This document shows positions 32,946-44,599 of a stretch of DNA of 64,000 nt, one piece after another. Both the position numbers and the translations under genes were made by a program. Each line of letters begins with the position of its first letter. Position 1 is the first letter of the stretch. A model generated the notes under the pieces. That model did not search any database. It was not told the origin of the DNA and saw only the letters and a program-made list of their open reading frames with translations. The stretch is from Schistosoma haematobium (lineage: Eukaryota > Platyhelminthes > Trematoda > Strigeidida > Schistosomatidae): contig NC_067202.1 in assembly GCF_000699445.3 (NCBI RefSeq), positions 15,653,924-15,717,923 on the forward strand, in the 5' to 3' direction.

Positions 32946-33110
32946 CGATTACTGAGCTTCATATTGGGCCACTCCCTCCTCATTTTAGACATGCCGGCCA
33001 ATTTTCTTGAATTCTTTTGAATAAAGTACGCATCGAACGAAAGAATTCAAGAAAATTTTCCGGCATGGCTAAAAAGGGAGGACGCGGCTCAATAAGAAGC
33101 TCAGTAATCG
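32946..33110. repeat. Hairpin with ~70-bp stems inside the left arm
   Basis: CGATTACTGAGCTTC ... ATGCCGG ... TTTTCTTGAATTCTTT (32946-33017) is followed after a 22-nt loop by its imperfect reverse complement (33040-33110). Mirrored in the right arm at about 38060-38225. Confidence 0.9.
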
Positions 33111-33705
33111 AACACCTTGTAAACACAGGTCACCCTATCAAGACAGACTGTGTACAAAGTCATCTACAAGGTAAGTAGAAGTCTCCCAAAAACAATTAGA
33201 ATGCATCTTCTTTGCATTGCCGAAGCATTACCCATGCATCTGGAAAGACTAGAATTGTGTGTGCAAAGCGACAGGTGCAACCTCTTCTTGCACCATGATC
33301 CTGGTGTCTTACAACTTTTTATTTTGAATTTTTTATTCTTATTTTTATTTCATTTTTTCCCTTCTTGTTCTCCTTCTTCATACTCTTCTTCTTTTGCGAA
33401 CATCTGCCTCACCGTCCACCTTCCACTTATATTTTCTACCTCCAACTGGTTTAATGTGTTTCCATGATCATCCTCATTACATTTAATCTCAATTTCAACA
33501 TTTATCCTAGCATGCCGAGCTATCCTTTACCAATGATAATTAAACTATATATCCTTTGGTGAATACTTAAGCCGTTAACAATCAAACGATTATTAAACTT
33601 TCCTTCCTTTTAAAAGAATTTTTAATAACTTTGTTTGTTCAACCTCAATGATAACATATCTAACAGAAGTTTATTATCAGTATTATTATCATCCTGTAAA
33701 AATAA

Positions 33706-33708
<3 letters not shown>

Positions 33709-33737
<29 letters not shown>
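33709..33737. repeat. (TA)n microsatellite in palindrome arm
   Basis: Longer than its counterpart at 37439-37462, so the arms differ in repeat number here. Confidence 0.9.
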
Positions 33738-33741
<4 letters not shown>

Positions 33742-34583
33742 TTGTATAGCTTTGAAAGTGAATTTCCCGAAAAGAGAACTCTTCGCTGAACTAACCTTTC
33801 TTAGTTTAACGGCGAGCGTAATATATGGTGCGACAGGAACGCGTGAGGACTTATTATACATGAAAAACATGACAGATCCATACCGGCCAAATACAACTGT
33901 TTTACGCCTATGATATTCAAAAACCTAACACTAAGTCCTGTTACGATAATTTAACAAAAACGTGGACTCAATACATGCGTAAAATCAAATCATGATTGTT
34001 TGCTGTATTTACCTAACACCATTATACAAACAGTGAAAACGTAACTTAGTACAAACACATAGACACACAAACTACTTGGGTATAAATGGACGAAAAACAC
34101 CCGTAGGGGATACTCAAGTGAAAATGTCATTTTTTATGATGAGATTTTATCATAAGTCTGAAAAAGAGCAAAATAGTCTACGGTGTGATGGCTAATGAAC
34201 TAATAAGAGCAAAATAAATATTCTGAACAAATCTTTCTTGACGAAGACCATGTTGACCAATATTAGGCCCAAGACTGTGTTTTTTATTCAAGACAGAAGG
34301 AAAGGTCGTAAAACAGTAAAAGAATTACCGGTAAATATAAGGGTGACACGAACCATCCGGAGTTGAAGCCCCGCGTTCCTACGAATTTTAAAGAAAGCTC
34401 TGTGATAACAGGGTTCCAATACTCATTATGTTTTGTAACATTAACAGCACTGTACGATAGAATCAAAGTTTGATTTGTGATTACAGATTGATTGATTATT
34501 TGGATTTATGATCTAAATTGAACGGTTGTATGTAGTTGGAAACCAATGCGCATTTCTTCGGAGGATTTATTTCGGCGACGATT

Positions 34584-35280
34584 TCAGAAAACTGAAAGAG
34601 TTGCTCACCACATGTTCGCTCGGTCTGTAATAGAAGACTTGGAATTTCCGTATGCCTAAAACATTAGCATTAAATTTAACCTTAAAGTCTGAATCTAATG
34701 CATAAGCGAACGACTCTGGTACTGCTGAACAAAACTGTGAAGTAATATCAGTTTAAAGATAAAGTCAGCCGAACCACGAAGCCAAACTCCAGAGGAATAT
34801 AGTTTAGGCGAATCACGTGCTTTTCGGGAACTAGAATATCGGCAATACTTGACGAATTTCACCAGCAACCGATATACGTGGATCCACATAAGAAAGCGTT
34901 AAGGAAGCTAAGATTATTTAGTATTGTGATTCTGAGGATAGAAAGCCTAAGTGGTCCTTTTGCCACAATGCAAACAGTATTTGGACCTCCAAATCATCCT
35001 GTTTTGTTGAGAAAAGTTTTTCCATGCTGCGTAAAATGTAAGAAAAACTGGCAGCAGCAGCATTTCCAAAATATTTAAGAGAGGAACTCGAGGTTACTGT
35101 CCTTGATCATTTTATCGAAGGCATGAACTTACAAGTACCACAAAAGCAGTCATTGAAACAACTGTCTTACGTCTTCAAAGCTACTTGTGAGGAATTAACT
35201 TGGGAAAAACAGTTATCTACATTGATGATACTGACAAAAAAATGAGGCCTGTTACTAATTCTCATACTTACTTTTACTTA
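34584..35280 (+). pseudogene. Decayed Gag segment in palindrome spacer
   Basis: Directly follows the LTR/primer-site end of the left arm. The frame near 35065-35160 reads KYLREELEVTVLDHFIEGMN, resembling Ty3-type Gag. Upstream frames are broken. The same leader (GGAGGATTTA, GTTTGCTCATCAC) recurs at 43885-43940. Confidence 0.55.
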
Positions 35281-36591
35281 ATCGATCGGTGTTTTAAAAT
35301 TATAACCCACTATTCTACTATCCTATTATTCTACTAACGCTCATGTGTATTATTGTATTGTAAAGTTGGTTAGTACTCAGCTTACTAGATCGATCCCTTC
35401 TAATAACTGATCGTCTACATTTACGTTTAGATATTATGGTTCATTAACAAACTTTAGTAGCATTTACATGTTTCGGTGACATAAACCTGTAAAAACGTCA
35501 ACCACTAGTATATATGGCTCTTGATCAACATAAATATACAGCCTGTTATCAATCCCCATATTCACTCAAACTTTGTCGACTAATTTTGATGTAGAATAAT
35601 GGTCTGGTTCGGCATCAGTACTACTTTAATAATAGACCACATCCTACAAGTTAATATTAGCCAACAATGTAGGCAAGGACTAAATAGTAATCGGGATCTA
35701 ATTCTTCGTCTTGTTTCCTTACTTAACATTTTACTCTAATTTTACGTGTGGACTATCTCTTAGAATCTTTTCTTTTGACCATTGCCTGCCTAGTTTCCAA
35801 TTTTCTAGTTCTATTGAGAAACAATAAAGACAATATTTCATGAGCTTCGTCGGGTTTAATCTGTAAAGTTTCTGCAATCTTAAGCACGTTTCGGATCGTC
35901 CATATGGTGAGAGGTGCGAACTTGTCTGGACCCTTTGAATTTTCTTCTAGATCAACCAAGTAACAAAATTAATGGCATCACGCTCACACCAGATTTGGTT
36001 GAATCTGTTTCTTTTTGGATCATTATTGACACAATCGGTCTTATATACGTCAAAAGTGGCTGATAAACAGAATCCCGAAAATAATCCATTAACGTTTTAC
36101 TATTTTACGGGATGACTTACCATGTTTTTGATACTTCTTAACATGTATATATTTTACTTGAACTAGTTATGTTTATACCTGATATGAATCACTCTCAAAA
36201 CCGTTTTGGGGATAAGATATATTTATGGAATTCAAATGACAACGAACCGGCATGAGAAATAGTGATTTCTGCTGAAGAACAGTATTTCATTCAAAATTCA
36301 TTCTACACTTCTTCTTTCTGATTATCACCACATGTTTCTGAATGTCACCAGGCTAACTACACTAACCACTTATGAAAATTCTATATTACACTTGTCATGT
36401 TCCTAACTGTAGTTCTTTAATTCATGTATCAAAATTCAGACTTTTTCTGCTAAGTTTCTTTTCCAATTGTTATAGCCCTCAACAACTTACTTTTTAATTT
36501 GGCTTGTACATGCGTTCCATTGTATAATCTTTTTTTGAATTTAACAGGTTTTTTAACCATCTTTAACATTTCTCACCAAACCTATCAATGA
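35281..36591. other. Palindrome spacer, right part
   Basis: AT-rich. A 68-codon minus-strand open frame (35753-35959; KFAPLTIWTIRNVLKIAETL) has no family I recognise. Nothing else recognised. Confidence 0.5.
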
Positions 36592-38506
36592 AATCGCCAC
36601 CGAAATAAATCCTCCGAAGAAATGCGCATTGGTTTCCAACTACATACAACCGTTCAATTTAGATCATAAATCCAAATAATCAATCAATCTGTAATCACAA
36701 ATCAAACTTTGATTCTATCGTACAGTGCTGTTAATGTTACAAAACATAATGAGTATTGGAACCCTGTTATCACAGAGCTTTCTTTAAAATTCGTAGGAAC
36801 GCGGGGCTTCAACTCCGGATGGTTCGTGTCACCCTTATATTTACCGGTAATTCTTTTACTGTTTTACGACCTTTCCTTCTGTCTTGAATAAAAAACACAG
36901 TCTTGGGCCTAATATTGGTCAACATGGTCTTCGTCAAGAAAGATTTGTTCAGAATATTTATTTTGCTCTTATTAGTTCATTAGCCATCACACCGTAGACT
37001 ATTTTGCTCTTTTTCAGACTTATGATAAAATCTCATCATAAAAAATGACATTTTCACTTGAGTATCCCCTACGGGTGTTTTTCGTCCATTTATACCCAAG
37101 TAGTTTGTGTGTCTATGTGTTTGTACTAAGTTACGTTTTCACTGTTTGTATAATGGTGTTAGGTAAATACAGCAAACAATCATGATTTGATTTTACGCAT
37201 GTATTGAGTCCACGTTTTTGTTAAATTATCGTAACAGGACTTAGTGTTAGGTTTTTGAATATCATAGGCGTAAAACAGTTGTATTTGGCCGGTATGGATC
37301 TGTCATGTTTTTCATGTATAATAAGTCCTCACGCGTTCCTGTCGCACCATATATTACGCTCGCCGTTAAACTAAGAAAGGTTAGTTCAGCGAAGAGTTCT
37401 CTTTTCGGGAAATTCACTTTCAAAGCTATACAATCTCATATATATATATATATATATATATACTTATTTTTACAGGATGATAATAATACTGATAATAAAC
37501 TTCTGTTAGATATGTTATCATTGAGGTTGAACAAACAAAGTTATTAAAAAATTCTTTTAAAAGGAAGGAAAGTTTAATAATCGTTTGATTGTTAACGGCT
37601 TAAGTATTCACCAAAGGATATATAGTTTAATTATCATTGGTAAAGGATAGCTCGGCATGCTAGGATAAATGTTGAAATTGAGATTAAATGTAATGAGGAT
37701 GATCATGGAAACACATTAAACCAGTTGGAGGTAGAAAATATAAGTGGAAGGTGGACGGTGAGGCAGATGTTCGCAAAAGAAGAAGAGTATGAAGAAGGAG
37801 AACAAGAAGGGAAAAAATGAAATAAAAATAAGAATAAAAAATTCAAAATAAAAAGTTGTAAGACACCAGGATCATGGTGCAAGAAGAGGTTGCACCTGTC
37901 GCTTTGCACACACAATTCTAGTCTTTCCAGATGCATGGGTAATGCTTCGGCAATGCAAAGAAGATGCATTCTAATTGTTTTGGGAGACTTCTACTTACCT
38001 TGTAGATGACTTTGTACACAGTCTGTCTTGATAGGGTGACCTGTGTTTACAAGGTGTTCGATTACTGAGCTTCTTATTGAGCCGCGTCCTCCCTTTTTAG
38101 CCATGCCGGAAAATTTTCTTGAATTCTTTCGTTCGATGCGTACTTTATTCAAAAGAATTCAAGAAAATTGGCCGGCATGTCTAAAATGAGGAGGGAGTGG
38201 CCCAATATGAAGCTCAGTAATCGGACGAAATGTTCTGCCCTACAAATGCCGTTGGGTTGTAGTCATTGCCATTACCATCAATACTTGCTGGTCAGTAACT
38301 TATCGATGCAATGCTTTGATTGACTATAGTATAAGGCATAGTTTGCCAGTCAGAGTATACGCATTAAGAAGGGTATAAGGTAGGATATTTGTTTATCAAA
38401 GTAGGCGCAAAGGTATGGAAATATATGAGTTATCGATATGGTACCGAGGGGTAAAATAAAACTAATAGCAAGTCAACATAGTGTACTGGAGAGTAAAAAG
38501 CTGATG
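36592..38506 (-). repeat. Large inverted repeat, right arm (~1.92 kb)
   Basis: Mirror copy of 32663-34583. Here on the plus strand the AG-rich segment (about 37655-37817) reads as an acidic open frame ending EEEYEEGEQEGKK. An acceptor-like ATTTTTACAG precedes DDNNTDNKLLLDML at about 37476. The (TA)n run is shorter than in the left arm. Confidence 0.9.
37655..37817 (+). other. Possible coding segment in palindrome arm (inverted copy at about 33350-33515)
   Basis: After an AG at 37663 the frame reads INVEIEIKCNEDDHGN, TLNQLEVENISGRWTV, RQMFAKEEEYEEGEQEGKK and stops. Acidic, no known domain. Whether it is an exon of a worm gene captured by the duplication or chance openness in AG-rich DNA cannot be decided by eye. 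Confidence 0.3.
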
Positions 38507-41502
38507 ATGAATAGTCAAGACGGAACTTGTAGTGGCATTGGACAATAACCATACACTCTTGACAGCTAAATACGGGATTGCTCGTAAAATGCATATTGAA
38601 TATTTAACTCGGGGACATACGTAACGGTGGAGAAGGCGATCAATATATTGAAGTTGACCGAATTGCATTGCTCGGCCATGCAGGCTTGGTCCCTGCTGAA
38701 TGTTACCTTATGTTTTCTATTCATATAAAATATATTGTTCTTTCTCTACTTCGTGTATTCGTAATTGATACGATACAGTGAGTTGGTGTAGTCGATGGTG
38801 TGGCTTCCACGTAAGATCTTATATATTATGCAGTTATATCAGGACAAATCTACAATTTTAGTATTAGGTCTATTATTAGTGCAGTACTAATATCATAGTA
38901 GACCAGAACTCTACAAACTCACATAACTATGACAAATCTACAACTTTAGGGTTAGGTCTATTATTAGAACAGTACTAATAACGATGTAAACCATAATTCT
39001 ACAGTTCAGCTCCTAAAATAGTGTTATTGTAAAATTATGGTCTGATTAAATATTAGCACATTTGTCTCCTCTACTGTTATAATAGATCTGACCCCAAAGT
39101 GTAGATATATCATGTTGTGACTGCCTAATCTATAAGATCTTACTTGAACGTCACGTCATTGTCCACACCCACTCTTCTCATCATACCAATCGGCACTATG
39201 ACGTCTAGCACCTATGAAGAATATATTTGAGCTGGATAGAGAGTAATATATTCAATACAAAAAGCAATAAATAGTATGGAGTGACTTCGCCTGCATGGCC
39301 GAGCCATGTCATTTCGGTTACTTGAAGCCGCGTTCACCTTTTTTTTTACCTTGTCTCAGTGTTACATTTTGAATGCAAATACTCAGCAATTATACGCTCA
39401 GCTTCAAAGGTCGTGTGGCTAGGAGCCAGCACCACTATATTACTCTGCCACTAGGATCAACGTGACATTGGTTCGATACCATACCGATTGGAATTGTTGT
39501 GCGCCGAAGGTTATCAAAAGAATAATGCAAATCCTAAAGAGTATTGATAGACTGAATGATAAATCAAAAAGGCGGAAGCTACTAATCGTGAAACGCTTGT
39601 AACAACTCCGAAAAATCGGGGTCATTCTCAACGCACTCAAAATGAAAATTTACATGAATATTATTTGGACATTATACAAAGTGGGATTACCTAAACTAAG
39701 AATGATTTAGTGCATATATGTTTTAACAGGTCACGTTAAGTTGCCTAGCATTATTTTGTGCTTACAAATAGAGGAACGATCAATATTTCAGGGATGTTGA
39801 CATTAAGATTATGTTCAGTTTAATCTAGAAGGTGGTTTAATGTTTATGCATACATGCTGTTTGTATGAGTTGATTTCCGATCGCATCTGTACAAGTAGGG
39901 TAACCGCGGAAAAGAAGAATTTCAACTAGTGTTGCAGTTAGTTTGTTAAGTACGGTCTACTTAGTTACGAAGAGACTTTGTTGACCTCATGATTGCTTGA
40001 ACGTGATAAGATTTAGTAGTACTACCATAACATATGAATTGTTATCAAAATGACTTTATCACTCGAAAACAACGATAACTGTGTGAAGTTCGGACAGACA
40101 GCTAGCAGTTATTCGTAAAACATGAATGAATCCGTGAGATACTTGCTCTAGATTCAATGCTTTTATTTTTATTCATACTTACCGCCTGATAGTGCATATA
40201 AGTTAGTTGCAAGTATAAAGTTTAGCACAAGTTAGAAAACGACTTATTTGAAGTAGAGTGATTATAAATTGCTGAACCCAACAAAGCCTATGTGCCACAA
40301 ATATAGGTGAAATGGGGTTGCACGGTGTTTTCGGTTAAATAAATCTTTACACGATGCTAAACAATGAGTGCCGCTTATGTGATTATCAGGCAGAGTATAA
40401 GTTGTAACCAAGGAGAGTATGTCACAGCTTAGGTTGATTAGTTTATATTTTACCAAAAACAACTAAGTATATGTCAAAACAACAGAGTTCAAGTATTCAT
40501 TCACTTCCTTTATTTTGTATAGGCATTATATTTCCCATTACCTTATATTGGATGTTGAGAAGCTATGTTTGTCTGAACAGGTAATCTCACACTCCACTGT
40601 GGGTGCGCGAAGATCTCAATAAAGACCTATTCACTACTAGTCCGGTTTCTTCTATCAATAGCACGAGGGTAACCTATAAGCATGAGAAGTACACGAACCT
40701 CTGTTAGTGTTGGAGTAAATTTGACAGTGATATTTTCAGTTTGGAGGGGATTTGCTAGACTGCTTATTACGATGATTTGCATGCATGATTCTGTCGCTAA
40801 ACCATCAACTAGACTGAAAAGGTTCTAAGATGTTTACTAAATGATCAACTGATAGAGAAACATACTGAAATCATTGATAATAGACAAAAGATAAGCACAA
40901 GAAAGCAACACTATTTAATGATAAATATAAGTAAGATTAACGATCGAGCTTTTGTTAGTGATTTCACCAATCCTATCAATCATATTACGTGCTTGTCAAG
41001 TCATGACAATAATTTTTGACAATATCTACTTATAGTGTTGATTATCAATTAGCTAGTGGGAAATGGTCATTGTTCTGAATGATTCTGGAATATCAAAAGT
41101 TCGTAGAATTGAAGGGTCCAAGCTGCCTTATTATATTACAAATTTCGATTCAAAAATATTTATCCACTAAGTTTTAATTCTATTCGTAGCCTGAAGAGTT
41201 TTCATTTTAAACGTTCACCTGACTAACTGTTTCGACCAATTTTGCGTGTCTTATCGAAGATGAATAAAATTATGAGTCACATTAATATAATAGGATAATG
41301 TCTTGGCAGGCAACATGCAGCAGGGATAATTTACAGACACACCAGACCAGATCAACGTGGTTGTCACTTAAACAACGATTTGAGTTGTTAGTTATGGACA
41401 TAACTAACACTAACAACTGTGTGATACTTAGTTATTATACCAATGTAATCCAATCATTTCTAAAGCTGTGACTTTATTACCTATGTTACTATGTTGAACG
41501 TC
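38507..41502. other. Intergenic stretch
   Basis: About 3 kb. It contains an 88-bp-period duplication (38843-39010) and a pair of 15-bp inverted repeats CTCGGCCATGCAGGC (38671-38685 and 39290-39304). Short open frames have no motif. Otherwise nothing recognised. Confidence 0.5.
38843..39010. repeat. Tandem duplication, 88-bp period
   Basis: Two copies starting GACAAATCTACAA and sharing TTAGGTCTATTATTAG and CAGTACTAATA. About 80-85% alike by eye. Confidence 0.75.
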
Positions 41503-42060
41503 TGTGGCGAGACTCTAGTTTACGGACGACCTTTAAATAAATCTTAAGTGACCTTTGGAAATATTGACCAATCAGCAAACAGTCAGTATAGAGTAAAAAT
41601 ATGTTATACAAAACCAAGGAAATAAAGTGTACGCACTTTTTTTACATGGTTTAAAAACTTGTCAAGGTTAGAAAGAGGTTCAGAGGTTCTAAAATCGTAA
41701 TGCATGCAGTAGAGGAAATCATCCACACGGTGACAGAATAGTCGGCCTCTGGAGCCATGATAAGGTCTCAAATACTCTTTCAGTCTCGACCACATAGTTT
41801 CATTATTGTTTATTTGCACTTCGGTTGTTGAGTACACAAAATGCTACTTGTGGATAACGGCACGATGCACATAACCAAGTCTATGTAGGCATCTGTACGG
41901 TTTCCAATCATCTGTATACATTGAAGCACTCGGTTGCAGCCACTGTTACTGGTGCTTTTATTATCCAGTTCGCAATAATTGTCGTAATTTGTCTTAGTTA
42001 GGAATTATATATGAGGTTTACATCACGAACTGACATCAAATATAATGCCAGAATTTTAGA
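41503..42060. mobile_element. MITE-F-related element carrying a transposase remnant
   Basis: Left end GGCGAGACTCTAGTTTACGG matches the MITE-F terminus, and 42000-42060 (GAACTGACATCAAATATAATGCC) matches the MITE-F interior. Between them lies minus-strand transposase coding sequence absent from the MITEs, as expected if MITE-F are deletion derivatives of this type of element. The far terminus was not found. Confidence 0.7.
41604..41990 (-). pseudogene. Merlin/IS1595-like DDE transposase C-terminal remnant
   Basis: Frame reads YTDDWKPYRCLHRLGYVHRA, one in-frame stop, then NNNETMWSRLKEYLRPYHGS and RVDDFLYCMHYDF. The layout TDxWxxY...LGYxH...(N)xE(x)xWxxxK(xx)L matches the end of IS1595/Merlin DDE transposases, with the last catalytic Glu in NNNETMW. 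The N-terminal half is missing or unrecognisable. Inactive. Confidence 0.75.
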
Positions 42061-42319
42061 GATCCCGGAGAGCAGGAATGCTTACTAGAATATGGTTGCG
42101 AATGCATCCACAAGCCTGATAAACACCATCGGAACGTGATCACCTTATCACGTAGAGCAGATAAACGTCATGGAAACTGTCATTCGTGCGTCACATCTAC
42201 AGTGAATATAATAGAGCTGAAAATTATGGTAGATATTAAATAGACTTATATTCAAACAACAGATTCGGAAAATTGAGAATCCGAATTTCCCGGTCAACTT
42301 CAGAAGAAATCCAAGATGT

Positions 42320-43430
42320 CTATTGAAAAGGTAGATGTCTACGTTCCATGCGGAATTTCATAATAAAAGGTGACGTTTTGTATTTTTGCTACGGGTCATA
42401 CTGTTTGAGACAACTAGTAGTTATACGGTCCATGTCTTGGACAAAGTTTATGAAGACATGGGGTATGGAGGCCAAAGTGATTAAGACTGTCAAATGTATG
42501 TTGGTGGCCCAAACAAAGGAAAGATATCTGGAATTATGTCAGATCTTGTAAGGCTTGTCAAACGATTGAAAGCTCAAAAGACAACCCAAATCCAACTTTT
42601 GCGAATCTGAAACCAGTTTATCCTAACAAGATAGTGGGTCAGTACAAGAAACTGGTGGGGGAAATAAATATATTTTATTTATAATTGATCACTTTAGGAA
42701 GTACCGTGAAGCGATCCCTGTGGAAAGTTTGGATGCCCCAACTGTAGCTAGTGGTATTTGAAATTTGAGTCGCTCGTTGGTGTGCTCCAGTTTAGTTATA
42801 TTCGTATAGATGTACTAAAGTTAAGGAAGTATGCGAATTTTTGGAAATATGCAAACAACAAACAACTGACAATAGGGTTGTCTAACAAATCAATCGGACT
42901 CTCAAAACGTTACTGAGAGCGTTTAGTAGTCAGAAAGAAGCTAGATCATTGGATTCAGCAATAAATAAACTTTTACTGGGATATTGCGGCAGCATCCATA
43001 TGTTTACTGGTCATATGTCTCACTTATTATAAACAGAGAGGTATATGAGGCTTCCACTTAAGTTACTGACATCATCCATATATTAAGAACCTCTATTATT
43101 ATCATACATAGTGGTGAAGCTGCAGAAGGATATATCAAGGCTTTGTAATACGGCTCGAGTACAGTTAGGTGTGGTTCAGAAACATAAGGATAAATATTAT
43201 GATAAGAAGGGTCATAGAGCTTCCTGACAACCAGTATGGTTGAAAACTGAAGACCTACCGGGAGGAAAGAGTTACTAAAATATACAAAGGATAGACATTT
43301 CCTTATGAAATGGCCAGGGTCTCAACAGAATCTAGGTACGAAATGAAAAAACACCAGAGACGATTCTCGGTTACCTATGATAGTTCACTAAAATTGCCTA
43401 AAACCTGCATATTACTCTAAATGATATATG
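42320..43430 (+). pseudogene. Decayed Ty3/Gypsy integrase
   Basis: Around 42687 the frame reads DHFRKYREAIPVESLDAPTV, an integrase-core segment. Around 42890 NRTLKTLLRAF follows a degraded ...ICKQQTTDN stretch. Further on is a YYDKK-like linker. Several stops and frameshifts. Clearly unlike the young element at 1820-6312 in sequence, so a different lineage. Confidence 0.7.
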
Positions 43431-43739
43431 GTTCACCAACGTTTATATCTAAGTTATTTGTTAAATAGATTGGTTTACGACTTTGTTTTGTTTATTTTTT
43501 ACAGATACCAGAGTGAGAGAGAAGTTAACTTTATCTTGTTGTGACTTCTTGTCACGTTTTGTGTTCCGATATGGTCGTGAAATTACTAATGTGTTTCTGT
43601 TACTATTGTGTTGAACTATTACTATACGTCTTACGGATTGTTGTTCTTTTCATCGCAAAAGTGAAAAAAAGAAAAGAAATTTCTTATGCTTAGATTATTG
43701 AAAGTGATTGAAAGCAACGCTTAAAAGATGGGGAAGCAA

Positions 43740-44170
43740 TATAACATTAGCAACATTGTAAGATAAAATCGGAGTTTGATTTAAAATACTGGCCGACTTG
43801 TTGTTTGAATCTTTACTTTTGATTGAACAGTTGTAGTTTGCTGGATACTAGTTGAAGTGATAGTTTGTGCGCATTCCATCGGAGGATTTACTTCACTGGC
43901 GATCTCCAACAAACTGATCGGTTTGCTCATCACAGCATACTCGACGTGCGATATACCTCCACTTGTAAGCTAGAGTTAATACTTCTTAAATATAAATGAG
44001 TGTGTTTATCCCAGAACCATGAAGTTCCTGGGAAAAGCAACTTTAACATTATCGGACTGGAGAAAAGTTTGTTTCAGTACGAAAGATTGTGTTTTGCCTA
44101 TATGACCTAAACCAGTACAGGTTTTTTCGAGTTTGGTTAAGTTTGATCAGTTCCAGGTGAACCAACCAAT
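43740..44170 (+). repeat. LTR/leader remnant related to palindrome inner end
   Basis: ACATTAGCAACATTGTAAGA, TCGGAGTTTGATTT and GGAGGATTTACTTCACTGGCGATC parallel 34440-34640 with about 75-80% similarity by eye. It looks like the end of an LTR plus primer-binding site and leader of the same old Ty3 lineage. Confidence 0.6.
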
Positions 44171-44516
44171 GTTAATCTCCTCCCTGTGTATCGCATGTAG
44201 TATTACAATAAACTCAGTTCTCATCGTCATGGTTTGTTTGGAGCCAACTGATATTGAACTGTACTTTTTCGGTTGTCCTGTAGTTGTCTTTTTGGACTAA
44301 CTTAGTTTTAATGGCATTGGACATGGCTGTGAAGGACGTTCCTCAGGTTCTAATAAACCCGAAGGACTCAAGTTTTTTTCTCTCGATTTCAGAAATCCAC
44401 AGACGATAGACAGTGATACTCACTTTTTATTAGGTGTAACGGGTGATGTAGTGATAAAAAATCAACTTCGATAGTTTTATCCACAGCTAGATCGCTTGAT
44501 AACGGTTTTACTAATA

Positions 44517-44580
44517 AATCCTGTAATTTTGTATTCAAATACATTTGATTGTCCCCGTCTATCCTCTCATTCACTACAAT
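44517..44580 (-). repeat. Fragment of the Ty3/Gypsy LTR family
   Basis: CCTGTAATTTTGTATTCAAATACATTTGATTGTCC... TCACTACA matches the terminal ~63 bp of the young LTR, diverged. Confidence 0.7.
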
Positions 44581-44599
44581 AGTACATTCCAGCATAACA

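Larger units (their letters stand above)
32663..34583 (+). repeat. Large inverted repeat, left arm (~1.92 kb)
   Basis: Reverse complement of 36592-38506. In the several hundred bases I compared directly the arms are identical except for the length of a (TA)n run. Contents: a 70-bp-stem hairpin (32946-33110), an AG-rich segment with an open frame, a (TA)n run, and an LTR-like segment beginning TGTTACGATAATTTAAC near 33941 and ending at a GGCGACGATTT primer-site-like sequence near 34570. Confidence 0.9.

Noticed and set aside
33150..33467. Phe/Ser-rich 105-codon frame in the left palindrome arm
   Set aside because: It is the complement of an AG-rich tract. The opposite strand gives a more protein-like acidic frame, which is noted instead.
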